Assembly (NCBI RefSeq): GCF_902459615.1
Contig: NZ_CABPSA010000006.1
Coordinates: forward strand, 186,001 to 250,000
Reading direction: 5' to 3'
DNA: 64,000 bases
Source: Pandoraea commovens
GTDB lineage: Bacteria; Pseudomonadota; Gammaproteobacteria; Burkholderiales; Burkholderiaceae
The position numbers and the translations under genes were made by a program. Below, in pieces: positions 43,755 through 52,733 of the stretch (its first letter is position 1; each line of letters begins with the position of its first letter). The notes beneath the pieces were generated by a model, which ran no database searches, was not told where the DNA came from, and was given only the letters and a program-made list of their open reading frames with translations.

Positions 43755-44864
43755 ATGACCGAAACGTCCCAACGCCCCCAGCGTCCGTTCAAGATCGCCG
43801 TGATTCCGGGCGATGGCATCGGTAAAGAGGTGATGCCCGAAGGCGTGCGCGTGCTCGACGCCGCCAGCAAGCGCTTCGGCATTCCCGTCGAATATCAGCA
43901 CATCGAGTGGGCGAGCTGTGACTACTACGTCCAGCACGGCCAGATGATGCCGGACGACTGGAAGCAGCAGCTCGACGGCGTGGACGCGATTCTGTTCGGT
44001 GCGGTGGGCTGGCCCGAGACGGTGCCCGATCACATTTCGCTGTGGGGATCGTTGCTGAAGTTCCGTCGCGAGTTCGATCAGTACATCAATCTGCGCCCGG
44101 CGCGTCTGTTCGACGGTGTGCCGTCGCCGCTCGCGAATCGCACGGCGGGCGACATCGATTTCATGATCGTGCGCGAGAACACCGAGGGTGAATATTCGTC
44201 GATTGGCGGTGTGATGTTCGAAGGCACGGAGCGTGAGTTCGTCGTGCAGGAGTCGGTGTTCACGCGTCAGGGCACGGAGCGCGTGCTGAAGTTTGCGTTC
44301 GACCTCGCGCAGCAACGCGAGCGCAAGCACGTGACGGTCGCAACGAAGAGCAACGGCATTTCGATCTCCATGCCGTGGTGGGACAAGCGCGCGGCCGAGA
44401 CGGCGGCGAAGTATCCCGACATCACGTGGGACAAGCAGCACATCGACATTCTGTGCGCGCGCTTCGTGCTGAATCCGGATCGTTTCGACGTGGTCGTCGC
44501 CTCGAATCTGTTCGGCGACATTCTGTCGGACCTCGGCCCGGCGTGCACCGGAACCATCGGCATTGCGCCGTCCGGCAACCTGAACCCCGAAGGCAAGTTT
44601 CCGTCGCTGTTCGAGCCGGTGCACGGTTCGGCCCCGGATATCGCAGGCAAGAACATCGCGAACCCGATCGGCATGATCTGGACCGCTGCGATGATGCTCG
44701 ACTTCATCGGTCGGGGCGATGCGCGTACGCGTGACGCCCACGACGCGATCCTCGCCGCCATCACGCAGGTCATCAAAGACGGTCCGCGCACCGGCGACAT
44801 GGGCGGGCGCGCGAACACGACCGAAGTGGGTCAGGCGATTGCGGCAATCGTCTCGGCCGGTTGA
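43755..44864 (+). CDS. ttuC: Tartrate/D-malate dehydrogenase (TtuC/DmlA)
   Basis: A 369-residue isocitrate/isopropylmalate dehydrogenase-family enzyme. GDGIGKEVMPEGVRVLD opens the fold, VRENTEGEYSSIGGVMFEGTEREFVVQESVFTRQG carries substrate residues, and NLFGDILSDL and EPVHGSAPDIAGKNIANPIGMIWTAAMML hold the metal and NAD sites. The AVGWPETVPDHISLWG and MPWWDKRAAE segments are those of tartrate dehydrogenase/decarboxylase and D-malate dehydrogenase rather than LeuB. It oxidises D-malate or tartrate with NAD. A good ribosome site (AGGAGA) precedes the ATG. Its 3' end overlaps the next gene on the other strand by 34 bases. Confidence 0.93.
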   Translation: MTETSQRPQRPFKIAVIPGDGIGKEVMPEGVRVLDAASKRFGIPVEYQHIEWASCDYYVQHGQMMPDDWKQQLDGVDAILFGAVGWPETVPDHISLWGSLLKFRREFDQYINLRPARLFDGVPSPLANRTAGDIDFMIVRENTEGEYSSIGGVMFEGTEREFVVQESVFTRQGTERVLKFAFDLAQQRERKHVTVATKSNGISISMPWWDKRAAETAAKYPDITWDKQHIDILCARFVLNPDRFDVVVASNLFGDILSDLGPACTGTIGIAPSGNLNPEGKFPSLFEPVHGSAPDIAGKNIANPIGMIWTAAMMLDFIGRGDARTRDAHDAILAAITQVIKDGPRTGDMGGRANTTEVGQAIAAIVSAG

Positions 44865-46246
44865 TCGGCTGAATCGGCTGAGCCAGTCTGCGCCGCCGAT
44901 GCAACGTCGCGCGGCGCAAAGTACCGGTTGGGTACGGCCGGTACGCCGAGATTCTCGCGGAAGGTGCGGCCTTCGTACTGCGTGCGAAACAGGCCGCGCC
45001 GTTGCAACTCCGGCACCACCAGATCGACGAACGACGTAATGCCTGCGGGCGCGCTCGGAAACATGATGTTGAAGCCATCGGCCGCCCCCGTCTCGAACCA
45101 GTGCTGAAAGTCGTCGGCGATCGATGCCGGTGTGCCGACCAGCACGCGGTGTCCGCCACCGGTAAAGCGTGTGTATAGCTCGCGCACGGTCGGCTGTTCG
45201 CGTCTTATCCAGTCCACCAGCAGTTTCTGACGGCTCTTGTGCGAGTTCGTCCCCGGCACGTGTTCGGGCAGCGGCACCTTCGCGTCGAACGGCAGGCTGC
45301 CGAGATCGATGCCGAGGCTCGCGTAGTTCGTCAGCGCACCCAGCACGACCGCCGGGTCGCGATGCGACAGCAGGCTGTCGTAGAGGTCTTCGGCTTGCGA
45401 TTGTGTGCGTCCCACGATAGGCGAGACGCCCGGCAGGATGAAGATGTGTTCCGGCTTACGTCCGTACTTCAACGCACGTGTCTTCACGTCCGTATAGAAC
45501 GCGCGGGCATCCTCGATGTCTTGCGCCGCCGTGTAGAGCAGTTCGCCCGCGCGTGCGGCCAGCTCACGTCCCGCCTCGCTCGACCCTGCCTGCGCGATGA
45601 CCGGCCAGCCCTGCACCGGACGCGGCGCACTGAGCGGCCCGCGTACGCGGAAGTGCTTGCCCCGATGATCGAGCGTGCGGATGCGCGACGGATCGGCCCA
45701 CTGGCCAGTTGCCTTATTGCGGGGGAAGGCGTCGTCGGCGTGGCTGTCCCAGAGGCCGGTGACGACCTCAAAGAACTCGTTCGCGCGCTCGTAGCGCTCG
45801 GCATGGTCGACGTGATCGTCGCGGTTGAAGTTCTCGCCGCCGCCGGTGGACGTTACGAGATTCCATCCGGCACGCCCACCCGACAGATGGTCGAGCGACG
45901 CGAACGCACGTGCCACGTTGTACGGCTCGCTGTAGGTGGTGCTGACGGACGCCACAAGCCCGATGTGCTTCGTCGCCCCGGCCAGTCCTGCGAGCAGCAC
46001 GACCGGATCCCAGCGTGGTGCGCCGGGGCTGTGGGCGAGCGCAACCGGGTCCGTCGAAACGAAGAGGTTGTCGAAGAAGAACAGCGCATCGAACAGGCCA
46101 CGTTCCAGTTCCTGCGCGTAGTGTCGGTAGCGCGCGAATTGTGAGTAGGCGTCCGTGTCGGTGTCGGGGTGGCGCCAGCTATCGCCTTGCACGCCGGAAC
46201 CCGACATGTAGGCGCCCAGCCGGAGTTTGCGGGCAGGTTGCGTCAT
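44831..46246 (-). CDS. LLM-class flavin-dependent monooxygenase (NtaA/DmoA/SfnG type)
   Basis: A 471-residue luciferase-like FMNH2-dependent monooxygenase. The fold is shown by LFFFDNLFVS, VASVSTTYSEPYNVARAFASLDHLSGGRAGWNLVTS, GPLSAPRPVQGWPVIAQAGSSEAGRELAARAGELLYTA and the C-terminal GVPAVPNRYF. The group includes nitrilotriacetate, dibenzothiophene-sulfone and dimethyl sulfide/sulfone monooxygenases, which need a separate flavin reductase. A divergent sulfonate-type binding protein suggests an organosulfur substrate. The 3' end overlaps ttuC tail to tail. Confidence 0.88.
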   Translation of the reverse strand: MTQPARKLRLGAYMSGSGVQGDSWRHPDTDTDAYSQFARYRHYAQELERGLFDALFFFDNLFVSTDPVALAHSPGAPRWDPVVLLAGLAGATKHIGLVASVSTTYSEPYNVARAFASLDHLSGGRAGWNLVTSTGGGENFNRDDHVDHAERYERANEFFEVVTGLWDSHADDAFPRNKATGQWADPSRIRTLDHRGKHFRVRGPLSAPRPVQGWPVIAQAGSSEAGRELAARAGELLYTAAQDIEDARAFYTDVKTRALKYGRKPEHIFILPGVSPIVGRTQSQAEDLYDSLLSHRDPAVVLGALTNYASLGIDLGSLPFDAKVPLPEHVPGTNSHKSRQKLLVDWIRREQPTVRELYTRFTGGGHRVLVGTPASIADDFQHWFETGAADGFNIMFPSAPAGITSFVDLVVPELQRRGLFRTQYEGRTFRENLGVPAVPNRYFAPRDVASAAQTGSADSADQPAETIAAIA

Positions 46247-46322
46247 GGGCTTGCTCCCGTTCGATTTCGGTAGACGACCACGATAGGCGCACGACGCACG
46301 TCACGACAAACAACGAAATCAG

Positions 46323-46346
46323 ATAAGCAAACCGCCATAAGCAAAC
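46323..46346. promoter_or_regulatory. Direct repeat in the monooxygenase-binding protein gap
   Basis: ATAAGCAAAC occurs twice (46323-46332 and 46337-46346), 14 bases apart, so about one and a third helical turns. It lies in the 214-base divergent gap. It may be a regulator site such as a CysB/Cbl-type element; no consensus is claimed. Confidence 0.4.
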
Positions 46347-46460
46347 TCGCACCGCGCGGGCTATGGATCGCATCAATCGATGGTTGGGAATGCGATGGGG
46401 CGTGCCTAGACTGGCACATCCTCTTACTCTCAAAGCTGCGCCGATGCGCGGCGACATGCC

Positions 46461-47627
46461 ATGACGAACACTGCCTCCCATGCCGCCCCTACGGCCCAGC
46501 CTGTCAGTCCCGTGCTCGACGCGTTCATCGCGGCGTCTGCCATTGCCTTCGGCCTCTATGTCTCTACACCATCGCGTGCCGCGATGGTACGTGCCACGCT
46601 GGCGCGCTCGGCGAAGCGTGACCTGCGGGCGCGGGCTCAAGACCGCTGGCCGACGTGGCGCGCACGCTTGCGTCGTGGTGCGGCGGTGGCGCTGAGCGTC
46701 GCGGCGATTCTTCCGTTCTCGAGCAATGCAGCAAAGGCGGCAGATAAGCCAGTGCTCGTCGTGGGCGATCAGGCCTATAACGCGCAGAGTCTCTTCGAAG
46801 CGTCGGGTGCTTTGCAGGACGCGCCTTACACCGTCTCATGGAAGCAATTTCCCGCCGGTACGCCGGTCGTCGAAGCGGTGAACGCCGGCGCGCTCGACAT
46901 CGGCTTACAGGGCGACGGCCCGGTGCTGTTCCTTGCCGCACAGGGTGCACCGGTCAAGGTCATCGGCATCTATCGCGACAGTCCGGACAGCGTGGTACTG
47001 CTCGCGGGACCGCACACGCAGATCAAGACGGTGGCCGATCTGAAGGGTAAGACGGTAGCGATCACGCGTGGCGGCTGGTCGCAGCAGTTGGTGCAGGCGG
47101 CGCTGGTGTCTGCCGGGCTGCCGCTCGATTCGGTGAAGTATTCGTATCTGGCGTCGGTCGATTCGGCCGCCGCGTTACAGGCGGGCAAGGTCGATGCGAC
47201 GGCGACGTGGGAGCCGTACGTGACACGCTTGCGTCAGGCGGGCGCGCGCACCGTTGTGACGGCGCGCGGCCTGATCGCGGCGCAGAGCTATCTGTCCACG
47301 ACGCAGAAGGTGATCGACAGCAAGCGCGAATTGCTAGGGGACTTCGTGCAGCGCTATCAACGCGCGCGTGAATGGTCGCTGGCGGATGCGAAGCACATCG
47401 AGCGTTACGCCGACGTCTGGGCTGCGAAGTCGCGTGTCGATCCGAAGCTGGCGCATCAATGGTTCAGCACGTCGCGCATTCGCTATGAACCGCTGACGGA
47501 CGCCGCCATTGCAGAAGCGCAGAAGAGTGTCGACGACTTCGTCAAAACCGGCACGCTGACGAAGGGGTTCGACGTGCGGGGTCTGTTCGATACGTCGTTC
47601 AACAAGTTCACGCAGGCGGCGCGATAA
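46461..47627 (+). CDS. Sulfonate/nitrate-type ABC transporter substrate-binding protein
   Basis: A 388-residue protein of the SsuA/TauA family. It has LVVGDQAYNAQSLFEASGALQDAPYTVSWKQFPAGTPVVEAVNAGALDIGLQGDGP and LKGKTVAITRGGWSQQLVQAAL with the terminal DVRGLFDTSFN. The first 70 residues are an unusual extension (including a Thr/Ala-rich start and a basic stretch), and the expected signal peptide (RARLRRGAAVALSVAAILPFSSNAAKA) begins only near residue 70. No permease or ATPase is encoded next to it, so its membrane partners must lie elsewhere. The ATG at 46461 may be too early. Confidence 0.85.
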   Translation: MTNTASHAAPTAQPVSPVLDAFIAASAIAFGLYVSTPSRAAMVRATLARSAKRDLRARAQDRWPTWRARLRRGAAVALSVAAILPFSSNAAKAADKPVLVVGDQAYNAQSLFEASGALQDAPYTVSWKQFPAGTPVVEAVNAGALDIGLQGDGPVLFLAAQGAPVKVIGIYRDSPDSVVLLAGPHTQIKTVADLKGKTVAITRGGWSQQLVQAALVSAGLPLDSVKYSYLASVDSAAALQAGKVDATATWEPYVTRLRQAGARTVVTARGLIAAQSYLSTTQKVIDSKRELLGDFVQRYQRAREWSLADAKHIERYADVWAAKSRVDPKLAHQWFSTSRIRYEPLTDAAIAEAQKSVDDFVKTGTLTKGFDVRGLFDTSFNKFTQAAR

Positions 47628-47648
47628 CACGCGATAACACGCGATAAC
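47621..47648. repeat. 10-bp tandem repeat across a stop codon
   Basis: GCGATAACAC is repeated 2.8 times (47621-47648). The TAA of the first copy is the stop of the binding-protein gene, and the last copy ends 2 bases before the convergent LysR stop. A slipped-strand origin is likely. It may also act as a weak barrier between the two transcripts. Confidence 0.6.
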
Positions 47649-47649
47649 G

Positions 47650-48573
47650 TCACGCACTCGCGCGCTGCAACACCTTCTCGCCACCGAACGCACGCGGGCG
47701 CGGCGCGTCGACGCGCTCGCGCAGCAACTCGACCGCCCGCTGCGCGCGTGCCGACAGCGGCCACTCTGCGCGATGGATCAGCCAAAGCGTGTCCACGACC
47801 GGCGGGCCGCAATCCACGACACGAATGGCGTCCTGTGAAGCGAACGCCTGCCGCGCGTACTGCGGGATGACGGTGAACCCCAGCCCACGTGCGACGTACT
47901 CGAGAATCAGGCTGATCTGATTCGTACATCCCTTGCACGGCAGACTCTGCACGCCCGGATTGCCCGGAAAGCGGCGACTTAGCAAGCGCGTCGACATCGC
48001 CTCGCCATCGGGGTGATCGATGAAGCCGATGCGTTTGAGATCCTCCCACTTGTGCACGTCCTCACCGGCGGGCACCACGAGTTCGAGCGGTTCCTGCGTG
48101 AAAGGTGTCGCCGTGAGACGGGGGTCGTCTGGGCGCAGCGTCACGAGGCCCAGCTCGAAGTGATTCTGAAGAATGCCTTCGAGCACTTCGCGATCGGGCG
48201 CGAAACGGTGACGCACGGCCATCGCGGGATTTGCCTGCTGCATGTCGAGCAGGATCGGACACAGGTACAGCCCGATGCTCCCCGGCGTGATGAGGTTGAT
48301 GTTGCCGCATTCCTCGTTCGCGTCTTCCAGGCTTGAGCGCAAATGCCGCCCCGCGCACTCGACCTGTTCGCAATAGACGAGCAGCGCCTGACCGGCGGGT
48401 GTCAGTTCCACGGCACGCGGGCGGCGCACGAGCAACGGGCCGAATTCCTCTTCGAGATGCTTGATGTGCTGGCTGACCGCTGCCTGCGTCAGCCCCAGCT
48501 GGTCGGCTGTGCGGGTGAAGTTACCCAGCTCGGCGAGCGTGGCGAAGGATTTGAGCCACTGGGGATTGACCAT
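47650..48573 (-). CDS. LysR family regulator
   Basis: A 307-residue protein with a LysR DNA-binding domain (WLKSFATLAELGNFTRTADQLGLTQAAVSQHIKHLEEEFG) and an effector domain. The latter has the unusual Cys pair in QSLPCKGCTNQISLILEYVARGLGFTVIPQYAR. It diverges from the Old Yellow Enzyme gene with a perfect palindrome at 48583-48597 beside its start. The C-terminus meets the sulfonate-binding protein tail to tail. Confidence 0.9.
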   Translation of the reverse strand: MVNPQWLKSFATLAELGNFTRTADQLGLTQAAVSQHIKHLEEEFGPLLVRRPRAVELTPAGQALLVYCEQVECAGRHLRSSLEDANEECGNINLITPGSIGLYLCPILLDMQQANPAMAVRHRFAPDREVLEGILQNHFELGLVTLRPDDPRLTATPFTQEPLELVVPAGEDVHKWEDLKRIGFIDHPDGEAMSTRLLSRRFPGNPGVQSLPCKGCTNQISLILEYVARGLGFTVIPQYARQAFASQDAIRVVDCGPPVVDTLWLIHRAEWPLSARAQRAVELLRERVDAPRPRAFGGEKVLQRASA

Positions 48574-48582
48574 AATGAAGTG

Positions 48583-48597
48583 TTATCGAATCGATAA
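48583..48597. promoter_or_regulatory. TTATCGA-A-TCGATAA palindrome at the LysR start
   Basis: A perfect 15-bp palindrome with 7-bp arms, 10 bases from the LysR start codon. It is the likely operator of this LysR protein, covering its own promoter, with the divergent reductase gene 150 bases away. Confidence 0.65.
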
Positions 48598-48747
48598 TTT
48601 GCAGATAGTTTCCATTATAGCGATGTGGGGCTACCATTGCTTGCGTCGACCAAACCGGTCGAGATGCCGTGAAGACCGCCCCGAGCCGCAGGCTCCGCCG
48701 GTCGGCACCGCTGTGCCCTGACATTGCCCCCCAATTAGAGAAACCTC

Positions 48748-49854
48748 ATGTCTGCCCTGTTTTCCCCGTTTGAACTGAAGAGCGCGAAGTTGCGCAACCG
48801 CATCGCGATCCCACCGATGTGCCAGTACAGCGCCGTCGACGGCGTGACCAACGACTGGCACCTCGCCCACTACGCCAGCCTGGCGCGCGGTGGTGCGGGT
48901 CTGGTGATCGTCGAAGCGACCGCCGTGTCGCCCGAAGGCCGCATTTCGCCGGGATGCACCGGTCTGTGGAACGACGAACAGACGGCTGGCATGGCGCGCA
49001 TCGCTGCGGCCATCAAGTCGCACGGCGCGGTGCCGGGCATCCAGATCGCTCACGCGGGCCGCAAGGCAAGCGCCAACCGCCCGTGGGAAGGCGACGACCA
49101 TATCGGTGAAGACGACCCGCGCGGCTGGCCGACGATCTCGCCGTCCGCTGTCGCCTTCGGCGGCGACCTCGGCAAGGTGCCTAAGGCCATGACGCTCGAC
49201 GACATCGCCCGCGTGAAGGCCGACTTTGTGGCCGCCGCACGCCGCGCGCTTGCCGCAGGCTTCGAATGGCTCGAACTGCACTTTGCCCACGGTTATCTGG
49301 CGCAGAGCTTCTTCTCGCTGCATGCTAACCATCGCGAAGACGACTATGGTGGCGATCTCGCTGGCCGTAGCCGTTTCCTGCTGGAGACGTTGGCTGCCGT
49401 GCGCGAAGTATGGCCGGAACATCTGCCGCTCACCGCGCGTTTCGGCGTCATCGAATACGATGGCCGCGACGAAGAAACGCTGGCGGAATCGATCACGCTC
49501 GCGCGTCAGATGCGCGAAGGCGGTCTGGACCTGTTGAGCGTGAGCGTTGGCTTCTCGACACCGAACGCGAACATTCCCTGGGGCACGCCGTTCCTCGCAC
49601 CGATTTCGGAACGTGTGAAGAAGGAAGCGGGTCTTCCGGTGGCATCGGCCTGGGGCATCGACGATCCGGTCGTGGCAAACCGCATCGTGGCGGACGGTCA
49701 ACTGGATCTCGTGATGGTGGGCCGCGCCCATCTGGCGAACCCGCACTGGCCGTACTTCGCTGCGCGCGAACTCGACGAGAAGCGTCCGACGTGGGTGCTG
49801 CCCGCGCCTTACGCTCATTGGCTTGAGCGCTATCGCGCACCGCGCGCCGCTTAA
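48748..49854 (+). CDS. NADH:flavin oxidoreductase, Old Yellow Enzyme (YqjM/XenA type)
   Basis: A 368-residue FMN barrel. The YqjM-class markers are the Cys of PPMCQYSA (about residue 25), the ligand histidines in GIQIAHAGRKAS, FAHGYLAQSFFSLHANHREDDYGG, and the FMN phosphate loop near the C-terminus (MVGRAHLANPHWPYFAA). It reduces activated C=C bonds and nitro compounds using NAD(P)H. It diverges from a LysR gene with an operator palindrome between them, and a strong terminator follows. Confidence 0.93.
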   Translation: MSALFSPFELKSAKLRNRIAIPPMCQYSAVDGVTNDWHLAHYASLARGGAGLVIVEATAVSPEGRISPGCTGLWNDEQTAGMARIAAAIKSHGAVPGIQIAHAGRKASANRPWEGDDHIGEDDPRGWPTISPSAVAFGGDLGKVPKAMTLDDIARVKADFVAAARRALAAGFEWLELHFAHGYLAQSFFSLHANHREDDYGGDLAGRSRFLLETLAAVREVWPEHLPLTARFGVIEYDGRDEETLAESITLARQMREGGLDLLSVSVGFSTPNANIPWGTPFLAPISERVKKEAGLPVASAWGIDDPVVANRIVADGQLDLVMVGRAHLANPHWPYFAARELDEKRPTWVLPAPYAHWLERYRAPRAA

Positions 49855-49891
49855 GTCGGACGAAGCCAGTCACACGCATCGCTCGAAATGC

Positions 49892-49930
49892 AACGCCCCC
49901 GGACGTCGTAAGACGCCGGGGGCGTTTTTT
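49892..49930 (+). terminator. Intrinsic terminator after the Old Yellow Enzyme
   Basis: An 11-bp stem AACGCCCCCGG/CCGGGGGCGTT (49892-49902 with 49916-49926), with an inner CGTC/GACG stem and a GTAA loop, then a T-run to 49930. The convergent EAL gene stop is 36 bases further on. Confidence 0.9.
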
Positions 49931-49965
49931 GGGGCGCTACGGAGGCAAAGTCCGTGGCGTGATGC

Positions 49966-51213
49966 CTACCAGTTGATATCCACGCAAAGCACATGAAGCC
50001 CCTGCTTCGCGGGCGACGCGATGGAGGCCGTCACGCACAAGTGCGCTTCGTTGATCGAGAGATAGGGCGGCGTGAAATGCACTTCGCCGGGTGCACGCAT
50101 GGCCTCGATGAAGTACGGACGCCGCGCCCAGTTCGCGCCTTCCGAATGCAGCAGCGGACGAAAACGTTTGGCGCGTTGCGACGAATGGCTGTGCGGCAGC
50201 ACGTTGTCGCCGATCTGGCGGCCGACCGCGTCGAGCAGGAAGCAGCGTGCGGCGTCGGGCAGGGCGAGCAAGTCGTGCGTTGCCTGACGAATGTCCTGTC
50301 CCTGTGCAATGCGCGCCGCAGCCGATTCGATCCCGGCGACATATGGCGCCAGTCGTGCATGCTGCGCCCGTTCGCGTTCGACGATCTGGGTGCGCAGCGC
50401 GGATGAGAGCGCGTCCATCCGCTCGGCAGCCACCTTCGGCAGCACGGGGTCGAAATCCGGTGCGGCGAAATACTGGCCTTGCACGAAGTCGACATTGCAT
50501 TCCAGTGCGATCAGCGCTTCGCGATCCGTCGTGAGGCCACCCATCATCACCAACTGTCCCGATTCGTGCAGCAACGACACGAGACCCGGCAGCACGCGCG
50601 CGAGGTGCGATTGCTCGGCGGCCTGCGCCAGAATGCCGCGATCCAGCACCACGATATCCGGACGCAGATCCCAGACGCGGTCGATGTTCGAATGCTTTGC
50701 GCCGAAGCCGCCCAGCGCAATCAGAAAACCCGCCTTGCGCAGGCTGCCGACGATTGCGCCGAAGCGCGGCGTGTCGCCGCCCGCCTGTTCGGGCACTTCC
50801 AGGACAACGCGCTGCGGCGACAGACCTGTCGCCTTGAGCGTGGCAATCAGCGCGTCGCCGTAGACCGTATCCATCAGCGCCGCAGGGTGCAGATTCAGAA
50901 AGAGCCACGCATCGCGGCTGTCGAATTCGTGGAAGTTGCCCAGGTGCAGCGACTCGGCGAGTCGGCCCAGCTCCAGCATGTCGCCATGACGCGCGGCCAT
51001 CGTGAACACTTCGTGCGACGGCACATGGCGGCCCTGTGCGTCGTGTGCGCGCAGCGAAGCGTGATAGCCGATGGCGCGCCGGTGCGAGACCGAGAACACC
51101 GGCTGGAAGACGCTGGAGATCGTGAAATCGCCGTATATGACGATGCGCCGACCGTCGTCGGCCGCCGTCATTCGTGGCGGCAGGAGTCCGGGGGCGTCGA
51201 GATCGATGGTCAT
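49966..51213 (-). CDS. Degenerate EAL-domain protein with C-terminal Cache-like domain
   Basis: A 415-residue protein. The first 260 residues have an EAL fold, but the signature is broken: the expected E-A-L reads His51-Ala-Ser53 (GYHASLR). Glu139 of the LE motif is kept, and the DDFGTGYSS segment is GGFGAKHSN, with both Asp replaced by Gly168 and Gly169. Without these metal ligands it should not cleave cyclic di-GMP and may only bind it or a partner. The last 130 residues resemble the Cache/PAS-like sensor of YkuI-type proteins (YLSINEAHLCVTASIA). It is cytoplasmic, as no membrane helix is seen. Confidence 0.85.
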   Translation of the reverse strand: MTIDLDAPGLLPPRMTAADDGRRIVIYGDFTISSVFQPVFSVSHRRAIGYHASLRAHDAQGRHVPSHEVFTMAARHGDMLELGRLAESLHLGNFHEFDSRDAWLFLNLHPAALMDTVYGDALIATLKATGLSPQRVVLEVPEQAGGDTPRFGAIVGSLRKAGFLIALGGFGAKHSNIDRVWDLRPDIVVLDRGILAQAAEQSHLARVLPGLVSLLHESGQLVMMGGLTTDREALIALECNVDFVQGQYFAAPDFDPVLPKVAAERMDALSSALRTQIVERERAQHARLAPYVAGIESAAARIAQGQDIRQATHDLLALPDAARCFLLDAVGRQIGDNVLPHSHSSQRAKRFRPLLHSEGANWARRPYFIEAMRAPGEVHFTPPYLSINEAHLCVTASIASPAKQGLHVLCVDINW

Positions 51214-51437
51214 GGTCGTGACAGGCGCGGGGCTTGCGAGAGATATGTACAGAATAGGAGAGCAAGAAGCGTGCTCAAAGGCGCGCGCTATTGTCCCCGA
51301 TTTTCAAGGCGATTTTCGTGTGTCTTGTGACGCGACGCACCAGAGAATGCCGTCCGCGCCCCAAAGTGGGGCATAGATGCCGGGGATGGCGGCACTCGCA
51401 TGCGCGGCATCGCCATCCCGTGGGCTGCGTAGCTGAA

Positions 51438-52733
51438 CTAGGGGGCCAACACCTGCGCTCGCCGGGCCACGCGGGCAAGGGCCAGCGCACAGACCGCGTT
51501 GAATACGTGCAGGCCGCCCGGGCCGAGCAGCGTCACGGCCAGCGAGGCGATCATCGGCCCGAGCAGGCCGCCGACGGAAAAGAGGATGAGCAACGTGGCG
51601 CTTACGCCGATACGCCGCTCCGGTTCCGTGCGGTCGTTCACATGCGAGACGATCAGCCCGTACTGCGTGAAGTTCACGGCCGAGAACAGGAACATCAGCA
51701 GGAAGACCAGCCAGTGCGCCTGAATGAAGATGAGCGGCGCGCAGAACACGACCGACGCCAGCGCCAGACGCCGCGACACCGTGCGCCGGTCCATGCGGTC
51801 TGACAAGCGTCCCACCGGCCATTGCATGAGCAGCGCGCCGAAAAGCGCCACGCCCATCAACGTCGACAGACTGCCGATGGAGAAGCCGATTCGGGTGAGA
51901 TAGACCGGCATCATCGCGTAGAACGCGCTGTACAGGAACCCGGCGAGAATGCAGCCCGGAATGGCAATCGGTGTGGCGCGCGCCATTTCCGTGACGCTGT
52001 CGAACAGACTCATCGCCGGTTGTTTGACGAGACGCTCGTCGGCCACGCGCGTGGGCCAGCCCTGCATGAGCGTGATCGGCAGAATGGCGGCGACGAACAA
52101 TCCGGCGACGAGCAGCAACTGCCCCTCGCTGCCCGCCTCACCGATATTGAGCAGGAACTGTCCGGTGCTCACCGCGAGGTAGTTGATCGTGAGGTACGAG
52201 CCGAACACGCGCCCTCGCATGGTGTTCGGCACCGACCCGTTGAGCCAGCTTTCCACCGTGGTGTACATGCCCATCAGCGCAAGGCCAGTGCCTACGCGAA
52301 GCAGACAAAGCAGCAGCATCGACTCGGAGACCGCGAAGCCCATCACGAAGAGGGCGCCCAGCGCGGTGAACGCCACGAACGCGCGATGCTGCCCGATGCG
52401 CTCGATCAGCGAGCGGTTGTAGAACGCACCGAGCAGGAAGCCCGCGTAGTAGCACGACTGGATCACCCCGATGGTGAACGTCGACGCGCCGAACTTCAGC
52501 GCATGGAAAGGCACAGCGGTGACGAACAGCCCGTTGCCCACGACCAGCACGCCGTAGCCCAGCAGAATGCCCATGAGCGCGGGATAGACACTGATGGGCA
52601 GGGGGACGGCGTCCGCCGGGGCAGGGCCGGGCGGCGTCGACGGCGTACCCAGCAGCGAGGCTTCGGACAGCGGGCCGGGACGATCGGGTTCGTCTTCGGC
52701 AATGGCAGGATCTAGCGACGGATCGCGTTGCAT
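51438..52733 (-). CDS. MFS transporter (YcaD-like)
   Basis: A 431-residue permease with 12 membrane segments. The MFS motifs are SCYYAGFLLGAFYNRSLIERIGQHRAF in loop 2-3 and WPVGRLSDRMDRRTVSRR in loop 8-9. The YcaD group (LTINYLAVSTGQFLLNIGEA and FSAVNFTQYGLIVSHVNDR) has no firmly known substrate. The start at 52733 is chosen as the first ATG before the acidic N-terminal tail; earlier ATGs at 52793/52796 are possible. It stands alone. Confidence 0.85.
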   Translation of the reverse strand: MQRDPSLDPAIAEDEPDRPGPLSEASLLGTPSTPPGPAPADAVPLPISVYPALMGILLGYGVLVVGNGLFVTAVPFHALKFGASTFTIGVIQSCYYAGFLLGAFYNRSLIERIGQHRAFVAFTALGALFVMGFAVSESMLLLCLLRVGTGLALMGMYTTVESWLNGSVPNTMRGRVFGSYLTINYLAVSTGQFLLNIGEAGSEGQLLLVAGLFVAAILPITLMQGWPTRVADERLVKQPAMSLFDSVTEMARATPIAIPGCILAGFLYSAFYAMMPVYLTRIGFSIGSLSTLMGVALFGALLMQWPVGRLSDRMDRRTVSRRLALASVVFCAPLIFIQAHWLVFLLMFLFSAVNFTQYGLIVSHVNDRTEPERRIGVSATLLILFSVGGLLGPMIASLAVTLLGPGGLHVFNAVCALALARVARRAQVLAP

